From assembly GCF_000017165.1 (NCBI RefSeq), contig NC_009634.1, positions 1,006,249-1,070,248 on the forward strand: a DNA stretch of 64,000 bases, written 5' to 3'. Made by a program: the position numbers and the translations under genes. Positions 1 to 7,808 of this stretch are shown piece after piece (position 1 is the first letter of the stretch; every line of letters starts with the position of its first letter). Below the pieces are notes generated by a model. It made no database searches and was not told the DNA's origin. It was given only the letters and a program-made list of their open reading frames with translations. This DNA is from Methanococcus vannielii SB (GTDB lineage: Archaea; AGJL01; Methanococci; Methanococcales; Methanococcaceae).

Positions 1-1
1 C

Positions 2-691
2 GTGAAAAAAATGCATGGAATTGCAACAAAACTTTCAAAAATAAATTATGACTATGAAAAATTGCTTGAAATAAATAATTCAGTTTCTAAATCTTTTGAA
101 TACCATGTAATTGATGCAGAAACTAGTTTAATAGATGAAGAAAACCTTGAAAGTTTAAAAAAAGCTGTTTTAACAATTCAAAGTAAAAGAAAAGATGCTT
201 TTGAAATTTTAGAAAAATATTCCTCTTATAACTTTGATTTGTGTATTGTTTTAGGAAATAATGCTTATTTATCTAAAAAAGAAGCGTTATTTAAAAAAGA
301 AAGGATTTTAGAAGTAATTGATAAAGCTCTTAACTATAAGAATAATATATGGGTTGGAACTGAAGGCGTTGAAAAAATTGTAAAAGATACGGTTGAAGAA
401 AATAATTTAATCTCTTATTACGTAAATGGATGCGAAAATCCAGATATTTTATCTAAAAAAGCTGTTTATTTACCATATTCTATAAAAATAACTGAAAATA
501 TACTTTTTTCAATGGAAGACTACCTTAAAAGGCGAAAAAACTATATTGGAAATTGGAAAGACTTTTTAATTTCGCTAAAAGATGTAAATGTAAATTTAAA
601 AGAACTTTATAGATTTAAAGACCACATATTAATAGGTTATCCAATAATACAAGATTTTGAAAACATTTTAAGTTTTAAGAATAAAATTTAA
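2..691 (+). CDS. Conserved methanogen protein of unknown function (5' end at window edge)
   Basis: The frame opens with GTG at base 2, with an ATG three codons later; the true start may lie upstream because the window begins here. The 229-residue product is soluble, lysine- and glutamate-rich, with no signal peptide or membrane segment. I see no catalytic motif I can name. The order of short hydrophobic strands and helices (for example a strand near residue 83 ending in LGNN, and another near 117 followed by GTEG) is compatible with an alpha/beta barrel, but that is a guess. It converges with comE, 17 bases separating the two stop codons. I do not recognise it and assign no function. Confidence 0.7.
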   Translation: MKKMHGIATKLSKINYDYEKLLEINNSVSKSFEYHVIDAETSLIDEENLESLKKAVLTIQSKRKDAFEILEKYSSYNFDLCIVLGNNAYLSKKEALFKKERILEVIDKALNYKNNIWVGTEGVEKIVKDTVEENNLISYYVNGCENPDILSKKAVYLPYSIKITENILFSMEDYLKRRKNYIGNWKDFLISLKDVNVNLKELYRFKDHILIGYPIIQDFENILSFKNKI

Positions 692-708
692 AATTTAGAT
701 TTACTTAA

Positions 709-1275
709 TTATTCTTTTTTTAATGAATTCATAAATCTGTGCTTTATTTCAGTTGGAACAAGTGTTATATTTGGAACGTTTTCATTGTGTGCCCTTGCTT
801 TTACTAAAATTACATTTGTGCCACGTTCGTTTAAAACTTTTTTTAAAGCGTTCCTTAGCTCAATTTCATTTATAACTAATATCGAATCAATTGCGCATGC
901 TTTTGAAACTTGGTATAAATCAGTGCATGAACTGTGTGTTTTTTGGTTTCCAGTTGAACCGTATGCACAATTATCTACAATAAATAGTAAAAAGTTTTTT
1001 TCTGTCGTTTTTCCAATTGTTGCAAGAGAACCCATGTTCATCAAAACTGAACCATCACCATCAATTGCAATTACCTTTTTTTCTATTGAAAGTGAAATTC
1101 CATGTCCGATAGATGATGACAAACCCATCGATCCTAACATGTAGAAGTTTTTTTCCCTATCCTTTATTTTAAAGAGTTCTTTACTTGGAATTCCGATGTT
1201 ACAAACGACTATTTCATCGGTTACATATTCCATTAAAATTTTAATTGCGTCATATCTTGTAAGTTCAAATTCCAT
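709..1275 (-). CDS. comE: Sulfopyruvate decarboxylase beta subunit (ComE)
   Basis: ComE with ComD decarboxylates sulfopyruvate to sulfoacetaldehyde in coenzyme M synthesis. The 188-residue protein is the thiamine-diphosphate-binding half: the GDGS motif at about residues 73-76 runs to an N-C-AYGSTG segment near 102-109, the usual ThDP/Mg2+ signature. I start it at the ATG at 1275, which overlaps the stop of the upstream HisA-like gene and has a GGGGA ribosome binding site six bases ahead; the ATG four codons earlier lacks one. The length then matches family members as I remember them. ComD, the partner, is not in this window. It is probably cotranscribed with the HisA-like gene. Confidence 0.92.
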   Translation of the reverse strand: MEFELTRYDAIKILMEYVTDEIVVCNIGIPSKELFKIKDREKNFYMLGSMGLSSSIGHGISLSIEKKVIAIDGDGSVLMNMGSLATIGKTTEKNFLLFIVDNCAYGSTGNQKTHSSCTDLYQVSKACAIDSILVINEIELRNALKKVLNERGTNVILVKARAHNENVPNITLVPTEIKHRFMNSLKKE

Positions 1276-1276
1276 A

Positions 1277-1945
1277 CTATTCCCCATATTTTTGAATGAT
1301 TTTTTTTAAATCAAGCGTTCCATTGTGAATTGTGGTTCCAATTAAAACTCCAAAAACTCCAATATCATTTAATATTTTTAAATCGTGTTCAGATTTTATT
1401 CCTCCGCCAACATAAATTGGATTTTTAGTTTTTTTAACTATATTTTTAATTAGTTCAATATTTACCCCATTTTGAGTTCCAACTGCTGAAATATCTAAAA
1501 TAATAAGTGGTGTTTCAATATTTATCCTACTTAATAGTTCATCTAAATCGTGATTTAAAAGTATGCCATCTTTAAAATCAAGGCTTAAAATTATATCTTT
1601 TTCATTTAATAATTCATAATCTTTTAGCGTTTCTGTACCCAAAATTATTTTTTCAAAATTTCCCTTAACATTTTTAAAATCATTATAATCTTTAATTCCA
1701 ACATCTACAATTTTAAAGATATTTAACTCATTAATAGTTTCAAAATTATTTCCAAAGTTCATTATTGAATCTAAATCCGCAATATAAACTTTTTTTGCCC
1801 CGTTTTCTTTGTAAATTGAAACTACATCTTTTGGAATTGAAGAACCTAATATAATTGAATTTATTGGAAAATAATTATTTCTATCTCCGCTCTTTCCAGA
1901 AACCGCTAAACCATTTTTTAAATCAATAACCGGAATAATTTCCAT
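1277..1945 (-). CDS. HisA/HisF-family TIM-barrel protein of unknown substrate
   Basis: A 222-residue (beta/alpha)8 barrel of the HisA/HisF type. It opens with IIPVIDLKNG, the HisA-like first strand with the catalytic-position Asp, and ends with the two phosphate-binding signatures YVGGGIK and VLIGTTIHNG. It is shorter than a typical HisA and the middle is divergent, so it is more likely a paralogue used in another pathway than histidine isomerase itself; a true HisF is encoded at 31244. The start is the ATG at 1945; the GTG three codons earlier is part of the ribosome binding site GAGTGATT. Its position directly upstream of comE suggests a shared operon, perhaps in cofactor synthesis (inference). 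Confidence 0.75.
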   Translation of the reverse strand: MEIIPVIDLKNGLAVSGKSGDRNNYFPINSIILGSSIPKDVVSIYKENGAKKVYIADLDSIMNFGNNFETINELNIFKIVDVGIKDYNDFKNVKGNFEKIILGTETLKDYELLNEKDIILSLDFKDGILLNHDLDELLSRINIETPLIILDISAVGTQNGVNIELIKNIVKKTKNPIYVGGGIKSEHDLKILNDIGVFGVLIGTTIHNGTLDLKKIIQKYGE

Positions 1946-2004
1946 TTTAATCACTCGAAATAGCTGTTTAATGTAAAATCATGTAAGAAGTAATAATTTA
2001 AAAA

Positions 2005-2020
2005 AAATTATATAAAAAAT
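2005..2020 (-). promoter_or_regulatory. TATA-box promoter for the HisA-like/comE operon
   Basis: On the minus strand an A-rich stretch is followed by TTTTTTATATAATT, about 60-70 bases upstream of the ATG at 1945. This fits the Methanococcus box A, with transcription expected about 25 bases downstream. The assignment rests on sequence match only. Confidence 0.45.
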
Positions 2021-2114
2021 GTTTAAAAACTTTTGTATTTTTTAAATTACGTATTTTTTCTGTAAATTTTGGAAAAAAACAAGCGAAAAATAATTTTAAT
2101 AAAAATAGTTTTTT

Positions 2115-2149
2115 GTTGAACGGTCCTTTAAAAAGGTTCCCTATTCAAC
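2115..2149 (-). promoter_or_regulatory. SECIS element of fwdB (3' UTR)
   Basis: Read on the minus strand, 36 bases after the fwdB stop codon, GUUGAA pairs with UUCAAC, then GG pairs with CC around an asymmetric GAA/A internal loop, then CCUUU pairs with AAAGG. This is the archaeal SECIS layout (GAA opposite A, short GC stem, small apical loop) which in Methanococcus lies in the 3' UTR and directs selenocysteine insertion at UGA. It fits the in-frame UGA in fwdB. Confidence 0.85.
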
Positions 2150-2185
2150 GTATCTGTCTTTTCAGGTGTAGGATACCTAATTTAG

Positions 2186-3490
2186 TTATAACATTTTGTC
2201 GACGTTTTTAATTAACATCTTAATTATTTCTGCGTCAGAAAGTACTCCTTCTGGAGCTTCAACGACTTTTCTAAGTTCAATCGGAACTCCATCCATTCTG
2301 TATGCAGTTCCAGTTACTTCTAACCCCGTTATTGCAGGCGGGATTATAATGTTTGAAATCACTGATGAAGGCGTTTCGTGAGGATCGATACATACTAAAG
2401 GTATTTTAGCCATGTGCTGTACTGCCTTTTGAGGGAAGTGCGCACCTGCATCTGATGCAATGTTTATCATCATATCAGTTTCCCCCCTTTGAAGAACATC
2501 GTTTGATGCTGTTTCTCCAGGGTTGTACCTTGGGTATCCTCTTGAAAAGTCTACACCGTAAGGGTATCCAGTAACCCATGTAGATACTTGGTTAAACCCG
2601 TTAACGTTGTAGTGGCCCCTCATCGGAGTTAATGTAAACTTAGTGTATGCGTTTAAATCAATTATTAGCTGGATAGCGTTGTCGATAATTCTGTGTTTAC
2701 CTCTACTCATTGTAACACCCATCGCAAAGAAGAGTGAACCAAATTGAGCGCCTTTACAGATATCTACAGCTGCATATATTGTTTCAGTTGGAACTCCAGC
2801 TACTTGATCGGCTTCAATTTTAAAGCCTCTTAATGCAGCCCTTAACGCACTTACAAGTTCGTAATCCTTATGAGGTTCTACTTTGAGGTGAACGTCAGCA
2901 AGTTTTGCTGAATCCGTTGTTCTAGGGTCTACAACAATTACTTGCCTATCTTTTCGCCCTCTGTCCCTAAAAAACCCTCTAGGGTATACGGAGTACCTGC
3001 TCATGTGCCTTGGGTGAGCATGCATTGGGTTTGAACCCCAGAACAAGACAACGTCTGCTCTGTTTTTAGTTTCTCCTAATGTTGAAACAGGGTATCCTAC
3101 ATCCTGTACTGCTAAAAGTGAAGGTCCGTGTCAAACACTTGCCGTGTTATCCAAGATTGCCTTTGTCTTTTCTCCTAATAATACACCTAATTGTTGTGCA
3201 TGGCATTCTGCTGAACTCCACCCGTAGATGAGAGGTAACTTTGCTTCGACAAGAAGTCTTGCGGTTTCTTCAGTTGCAGTTTCGTAATCTACTTTTTTAA
3301 ATTCATCTTTTTTATTTTCTCTCATTAAAGGGGATTCATATCTTACTGCCCCTTCAAAGTGCATGAATTTAGCATTTCCGATTCTGCATGCATTTCTCGT
3401 CCCAACAACGTGATTGTGATCCACCATAACTTCAATGTCGTCACAAAGGGTTCCACAAAATGGACACACTACATTTTTAAATGTTTCCAC
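2186..3490 (-). CDS. fwdB: Formylmethanofuran dehydrogenase subunit B, selenocysteine-containing
   Basis: FwdB is the molybdopterin/tungstopterin-binding catalytic subunit that forms formylmethanofuran from CO2, the first step of methanogenesis. An in-frame TGA at 3131-3133 (residue 120) stands between NTASV and HGPSLLAVQ, exactly where the metal-ligand Cys or Sec of the family lies, and the reading frame continues without shift for the full 434 residues. The N-terminal [10 protein letters not shown] (Cys 9, 12, 16) with a later Cys binds a [4Fe-4S] cluster. I start at the GTG at 3490, preceded by GGTGATAATA; the GTG at 3499 is inside that binding site. It is the last gene of the hdrA-vhu operon, 24 bases after vhuB, which couples low-potential electrons from the Vhu/Hdr complex to CO2 reduction. 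A SECIS follows the stop. Confidence 0.95.
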
Positions 3491-3514
3491 TATTATCACC
3501 CAAAAAGGGAATAT

Positions 3515-4702
3515 TTATTTCAATATCAATGCTTCTTTTTTGGCCTTATTACATGCTTCAATGCATTTTAAACACATTACACAGTAGCCTTTAAGAGGCA
3601 TGTTAGCTTCACCGGTAAGTTCCAGTGTTTTTTGTGGACATATATTTATACAGTCACCACATTCATTACATAATGAAGGGTTAAATTCCACTCTTGTGTA
3701 TTCCTTACCCTCATGAGCAATTTTACCCATTTTTAAAGCACTTGTTGGACATTTAATCGCACAAGCACCGCATCGAATACACATTCTGTATTCGTTTGCT
3801 TTATCGGTCTTTTTCTTTGAAGGTAATTCAAGTCCTTTAGGATTTACAACGTTAATTGCTCCTGTCGGGCATTTAACTGCACAAGGTCCACAATATGTAC
3901 ATTTTTCTTCTAACCACATTAGTCCGTCTTCGGTAACGGGCTTTGAAGGTGCATATTCAACTTCTAATTTTATTACATCTACTGGACAGCTTTCTACACA
4001 TAAACTACATGCAGGACATGCGACTGGCAATTTAATGCTTAAATTGTTAGCATCATATTCTATCATTGAACCAGGGCAGACTTCAACACATTTTTCACAG
4101 CCAATACATTCTTCAGAATTAACTGTAAATGATTTGATATTTTTCTGTCTTTTTTGGGGTTTTTTTCCCGCAACAAAGATTGCATTCCAAGGGCATGTTT
4201 GTGAGCAGATTGTACAGTAAATACATTTATTTGTATCGATTACCGCAGTGTCTTCAATTGATATTGCATCAACTGGGCATTCTGGAACGCATACTCCACA
4301 CGCTACACAGTCTTTTGTAACTGCGATAGGCTCATTTGGGATTATTACGTCTTTTTTAGGTTTATCGATTTTTCCAGGAAGTGAAATTATTTCAACAGGA
4401 CAGATATCTACACACTTCTCACAAAGTACGCAATGGCCTTTTGAGTAAGGAAATCTGCCGTCTACTTTTTTAATTCCTGTAGGACATGCCTTTTGACATG
4501 CGCCATCTTTATCACATTTGGTTCCATTGAACACTAATTTTCCGTCTCTTTCAGTCAGCGCCCCTGTAGGGCATGCATTTGCGCATGAAAAGCATTGAAT
4601 GCATGTCTTGAAGGGAGCGATCTCTATTGCCTCAGTAGGACATGCCTTTGCACAGGCATTACAAACAAGGCAAGCATCCTCTTGAATAAATATTCCTGCC
4701 AA
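3515..4702 (-). CDS. vhuB: Polyferredoxin VhuB of the F420-non-reducing hydrogenase
   Basis: A 395-residue polyferredoxin made of six tandem 2[4Fe-4S] ferredoxin units. I count twelve CxxCxxCxxxC-type motifs, from CLVCNACAKACP at the N terminus to CVMCLKCIEAC at the C terminus; the third (CDKDGACQKACP) has altered spacing and the last ends in N rather than P. It presumably relays electrons between the Vhu/Hdr complex and formylmethanofuran dehydrogenase, whose subunit B gene follows directly. The reading frame begins with TTG at 4702 preceded by GGGGGTT; no ATG or GTG fits better, so an unusual TTG start is likely. Confidence 0.93.
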   Translation of the reverse strand: MAGIFIQEDACLVCNACAKACPTEAIEIAPFKTCIQCFSCANACPTGALTERDGKLVFNGTKCDKDGACQKACPTGIKKVDGRFPYSKGHCVLCEKCVDICPVEIISLPGKIDKPKKDVIIPNEPIAVTKDCVACGVCVPECPVDAISIEDTAVIDTNKCIYCTICSQTCPWNAIFVAGKKPQKRQKNIKSFTVNSEECIGCEKCVEVCPGSMIEYDANNLSIKLPVACPACSLCVESCPVDVIKLEVEYAPSKPVTEDGLMWLEEKCTYCGPCAVKCPTGAINVVNPKGLELPSKKKTDKANEYRMCIRCGACAIKCPTSALKMGKIAHEGKEYTRVEFNPSLCNECGDCINICPQKTLELTGEANMPLKGYCVMCLKCIEACNKAKKEALILK

Positions 4703-4756
4703 ATGACAACCCCCTAAAAATTTTTAAAATGTATGGGGCCTTCTAATGAAGGTTCC

Positions 4757-4783
4757 CTAGCCTCCCAAATTGGGTTCGGTTAG
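4757..4783 (-). promoter_or_regulatory. SECIS element of vhuU (3' UTR)
   Basis: On the minus strand just after the vhuU stop: CUAACC, then GAA, CCC, an AAUUU loop, GGG, A, and GGCUAG. CC pairs with GG around a GAA/A internal loop, and CCC pairs with GGG below the apical loop, matching the archaeal SECIS consensus. It serves the UGA at 4863-4865. Confidence 0.88.
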
Positions 4784-4787
4784 AGAA

Positions 4788-4922
4788 TTATTCTTCTTTA
4801 ACTACTTCAAGGATGATATTTCCTTTTTCATCCTTTACTATCATGTGCGCTGCACATGAGTATCATGGGTCATACGCCCTTAATACAATTTCGATCAAAT
4901 TCAATTTTGTTTCATCTACCAT
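4788..4922 (-). CDS. vhuU: VhuU, selenocysteine-containing mini-subunit of the F420-non-reducing hydrogenase
   Basis: A 44-residue peptide that carries the C-terminal Ni-binding motif normally part of the hydrogenase large subunit. The TGA at 4863-4865 encodes Sec20 in the context DP-Sec-YSCAAH, which together with Cys23 supplies two nickel ligands; the other two come from VhuA. The His at residue 26 is the expected processing site, so the mature peptide would be about 25 residues, as known for the M. voltae protein, and the last 18 residues would be removed by a protease. A good GGTGGTAAC ribosome binding site precedes the ATG at 4922. It lies between vhuA (24 bases upstream) and vhuB, with its SECIS directly after the stop. 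Confidence 0.95.
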
Positions 4923-4946
4923 TGTTACCACCAAGAGGAACTTCAA

Positions 4947-6203
4947 TTATTTGAAGACCACACTTGCAGCCTGCTGGATTGCTTTTTCCATTGTAGGTAC
5001 ATTGTGTGTCGTTGCTACAATCATGTTTGCCTTTACAACAATTCCGTTGTCATCAGTTTCATAATTGTGGAATAACGTACCTCTTGGAGCATATACTACT
5101 CCGACACCATTTCCTGCTTTTGGTTGAACCTCTGCTTTGATGTCGGTTGAGGTAATTTCTGGGTCTTCCAATAGTTGTTTGGTTCTTTCGCATGCACTTA
5201 GTAACTCTATAAGTCTTGCTTGGTTGTATGCTAAGGACTGGTTTGCAGGCTTTCCAAAAGTTTCTACAAATTCTTTCCTAGCTTCCTCAGCAAGTGGCGT
5301 AGCCATTGAGTCACATACGTTAATCATTGCAAGTGGACCTACCCTATAAAGACCATCAGGATACCCTACTTTTTTATTGTACGGATACTTTACATAGCTA
5401 TGGTCTACAGTGTGTTCACCAAGGTAATCAGTATATTCTGAAGGTTTGAAATCCATGGTTTCTTTTCCGTCAGGTGACATGAATCTTAACGTGTCGCCGT
5501 AGAAATTGTGTTTACCATCTTTTACTAAACCTAAATACCAGGTATCGATTACACCAAGTGTTTTTATTGTATCTAAGTATTTTTCGTTGAGGGACTTCAT
5601 TATAGCGAGTCCTTCTTGGCCAAATTCAATCATTGCATCCATTTCAGTTAGGATTTCGTCCCTTTTTTCTTCGGTGAAAACCTTAGCTTGTCCGCCAGGA
5701 ATACCAGTTACTGGGTGAATTGGTCTCCCACCTACGGCTTCAACGATCGTTTGTCCAAATCTTCTCATTGCGATTGCTTTTTTAGCAACTTCTGGAGCTG
5801 CGCCAATAACTCCAATAATATTTCTTACTGCAGGGTCTGCATCGGGGCCAAGTACAAAGTCAGGAGCTGCCAAGTAGTAAAAGTGTAAAGCGTGTGAGTG
5901 AATCATGTTACCCAAGTGCATTAATTCTCTCAATTTTTCCGCTGCGATTGGGATTTGTGCCCCCCACGCTGCATCTACTGCTTTAACACTCGCTAAGTGG
6001 TGAGCCGTCTGACAAATTCCACAAATTCTTGGAACAATCCTTGGTACTTCCTCTGCAGGTCTTCCTACAACGAATTGCTCGAAACCTCTAAGGGCAGTAA
6101 TGTTTAACTTTACATCCGTTGGTTTTCCGGAATCGTCTAAGGTTATAGTAACCTTACCGTGCCCTTCTAAACGGGTTAGAGGTTCGATTGTAACCTTACC
6201 CAT
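4947..6203 (-). CDS. vhuA: F420-non-reducing hydrogenase large subunit VhuA
   Basis: The [NiFe] hydrogenase large subunit, 418 residues, which oxidises H2 for the Hdr complex. The N-terminal Ni/Fe ligand motif RICGICQTAHH is present with Cys61 and Cys64. The usual C-terminal DPCxxC motif is missing because it is encoded separately by vhuU immediately downstream, the hallmark of the selenium-dependent Vhu type as opposed to Vhc. The ATG at 6203 has a GGATGGTGA binding site. It sits 42 bases after vhuG in the operon. Confidence 0.96.
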   Translation of the reverse strand: MGKVTIEPLTRLEGHGKVTITLDDSGKPTDVKLNITALRGFEQFVVGRPAEEVPRIVPRICGICQTAHHLASVKAVDAAWGAQIPIAAEKLRELMHLGNMIHSHALHFYYLAAPDFVLGPDADPAVRNIIGVIGAAPEVAKKAIAMRRFGQTIVEAVGGRPIHPVTGIPGGQAKVFTEEKRDEILTEMDAMIEFGQEGLAIMKSLNEKYLDTIKTLGVIDTWYLGLVKDGKHNFYGDTLRFMSPDGKETMDFKPSEYTDYLGEHTVDHSYVKYPYNKKVGYPDGLYRVGPLAMINVCDSMATPLAEEARKEFVETFGKPANQSLAYNQARLIELLSACERTKQLLEDPEITSTDIKAEVQPKAGNGVGVVYAPRGTLFHNYETDDNGIVVKANMIVATTHNVPTMEKAIQQAASVVFK

Positions 6204-6245
6204 AGAGTCACCATCCTTAATCTCAATTTTTAATAATTAAGATAC

Positions 6246-7109
6246 TTATTTCTGAACTTTTTTAGAAATTAATGCTGCAGGTAAAGAAAACCTGTTAAGT
6301 AGCCCTACTTTATCAGGAATTTCTAATGCTGGGGCCCCTGCATTTGCGTATGTATTTGCAGTGGACGCTGATTGGTCTAAAACTGCATCAGTTTTGCCAT
6401 AGCAGCCCCTACAAGGCATGTTTGCAGAAGGACACATTGCACCACATCCTGATCTTGTACCCATACCTACGCATGTGTAACCCTGTTCAAAGAGACATGT
6501 TTCATTGTCAGGTGTTCCTTCAAATGACCTTTTGAATTCTTTTGGGAATACATTTTCTTTTTCCCTCGGACATTCGTCACATACAATTTTCTTAGGTAAT
6601 TCAGGATCTTTTCCATTCAACAATGCAACAATTGCTGCTGCATTTAATGCTGGTTTTGGAGGGCATCCTGGGAGGATATAATCAGCCTTAATTACATCAG
6701 TTACAGGTTTTACAGTATCTAATAATTTAGGTATTCCATTTTCAGGAATTACGCCAGGATTATCCGTTGTTTTCGTGTAATATGGCGTAGTATTTATCTC
6801 TTCGGTTTTGTACAAATTTGCAAGTCCGGGGATGCCACCGTAAACTGCACAGGTTCCCCATGCAATCACTACTTTTGATTTTTCCCTAATTTCGTGCATT
6901 AAGTGCTCGTCGTGTTCGTTTCTTGCACCGCCTTCAATACAAAATACGTCAACTTCGGGGATTTCTTTTACGTCTGCAACTATTGGAGCGTAAACTATGT
7001 CCAAAGCTGGAAGAACGTCCAATAATTGTTCGTGTAAATCAAGTAGTGATATATGGCATCCGGAGCATCCGCAAAGTTGTATTAAGCCCAGCCTAACTTT
7101 ATCTGCCAT
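6246..7109 (-). CDS. vhuG: F420-non-reducing hydrogenase small subunit VhuG
   Basis: A 287-residue [FeS] small subunit that passes electrons from the NiFe site of VhuA/VhuU to VhuD. The N terminus has the proximal-cluster motif CGCSGCH (Cys13, 15, 18), then GTCAVYGG and LPGCPP, and the C-terminal third has further Cys groups (CDECPR, CVGMGTRSGCGAMC, CRGC) for two more clusters. There is no Tat signal, so the enzyme is cytoplasmic. Start ATG at 7109 follows AAGGTGATTAA. Confidence 0.95.
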   Translation of the reverse strand: MADKVRLGLIQLCGCSGCHISLLDLHEQLLDVLPALDIVYAPIVADVKEIPEVDVFCIEGGARNEHDEHLMHEIREKSKVVIAWGTCAVYGGIPGLANLYKTEEINTTPYYTKTTDNPGVIPENGIPKLLDTVKPVTDVIKADYILPGCPPKPALNAAAIVALLNGKDPELPKKIVCDECPREKENVFPKEFKRSFEGTPDNETCLFEQGYTCVGMGTRSGCGAMCPSANMPCRGCYGKTDAVLDQSASTANTYANAGAPALEIPDKVGLLNRFSLPAALISKKVQK

Positions 7110-7156
7110 TTAATCACCTTGTGATTGATAAAAATTCCCTAAACGGAGGGCAGTCT

Positions 7157-7186
7157 TTTTACGAGTCCGTTTGGTTTCTCGTAAAA
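7157..7186 (-). promoter_or_regulatory. SECIS-like element of vhuD (3' UTR)
   Basis: On the minus strand, 23 bases after the vhuD stop, UUUUACGAG pairs perfectly with CUCGUAAAA (9 bp); above it lie AAA on one side and A on the other, then CC-AAAC-GG. The fold is the archaeal SECIS shape, but the internal loop reads AAA/A rather than the usual GAA/A unless one pair is re-registered. It must serve two UGA codons. Confidence 0.75.
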
Positions 7187-7209
7187 TTCATTCTCTTTTT
7201 TTAGCTTAT

Positions 7210-7614
7210 TTAAGCTTTGAAAGGATTTGGTCCTAGTTTTTTAACTCTTTCGGTCATTTCTTTAACTGACTCGGTAAACTTAACTGCATCAGCACCAGAC
7301 ATGAAAAACATTTCAAGTCTTTCGCCGTTGATTCCAAGTTCATCTAAGAGCTGTTTTCCAAAGTTAACCCTTTCTTCAGCTTTGAAGTTTCCAGTTTCGA
7401 ATGCGCATTCGTTTGGCTTTCATCCTGCAACAAATACTGCGTCAGCACCTTTTTCAAATGCTCTCAATGCATAGGTAATGTCAAATTTACCTGTACATGG
7501 AACTCTGATTGGCCTAACTGATGCAGGGTATTGCATTCTGCTTGTACCTGCCAAATCCGCTGCACCATATCCTCACTGGTAACATACAAAGGCCATAATT
7601 ACGGGTTCAGCCAT
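7210..7614 (-). CDS. vhuD: VhuD, selenoprotein linking Vhu hydrogenase to heterodisulfide reductase
   Basis: VhuD is the small iron-sulfur subunit that docks the hydrogenase on HdrA and transfers electrons to its flavin. The 134-residue reading frame contains two in-frame TGA codons, at 7573-7575 (Sec14, in CYQ-Sec-GYGAAD) and 7420-7422 (Sec65, in VAG-Sec-KPNEC). Both lie at positions where relatives have cluster-ligand Cys, alongside Cys11, Cys40 and Cys70. Treated as stops, the gene would be lost; read as Sec, it is full length and ends in GPNPFKA. It lies between hdrA and vhuG with a SECIS in its 3' UTR. Confidence 0.93.
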
Positions 7615-7666
7615 AATATCCCTTTTTCAAGTTTTTTCATTTTTAAGAGATTAATCCTGATTCATC

Positions 7667-7699
7667 AAAACTCCCCTGGTATCTACCTTCGGGTCGTTT
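7667..7699 (-). promoter_or_regulatory. SECIS element of hdrA (3' UTR)
   Basis: On the minus strand, in the 194-base gap between hdrA and vhuD: AAAC, CCC, GAA, GGUA-GA-UACC, A, GGG and GUUU fold into one hairpin with a GAA/A internal loop, the archaeal SECIS consensus. It serves the UGA codon in hdrA. Confidence 0.9.
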
Positions 7700-7808
7700 G
7701 TCACCTGATATTAACTTTAACACCATTTCCTAACTTTAATTTGCTGAGAATTTAATATTCATATATTTTATTTAATAATATTTCCATTCCAGGTTCTTTG
7801 TGCTTAAA

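Noticed and set aside
785-1144. 119-codon plus-strand ORF opposite comE
   Set aside because: Antisense shadow of comE; no ribosome binding site and no recognisable domain.
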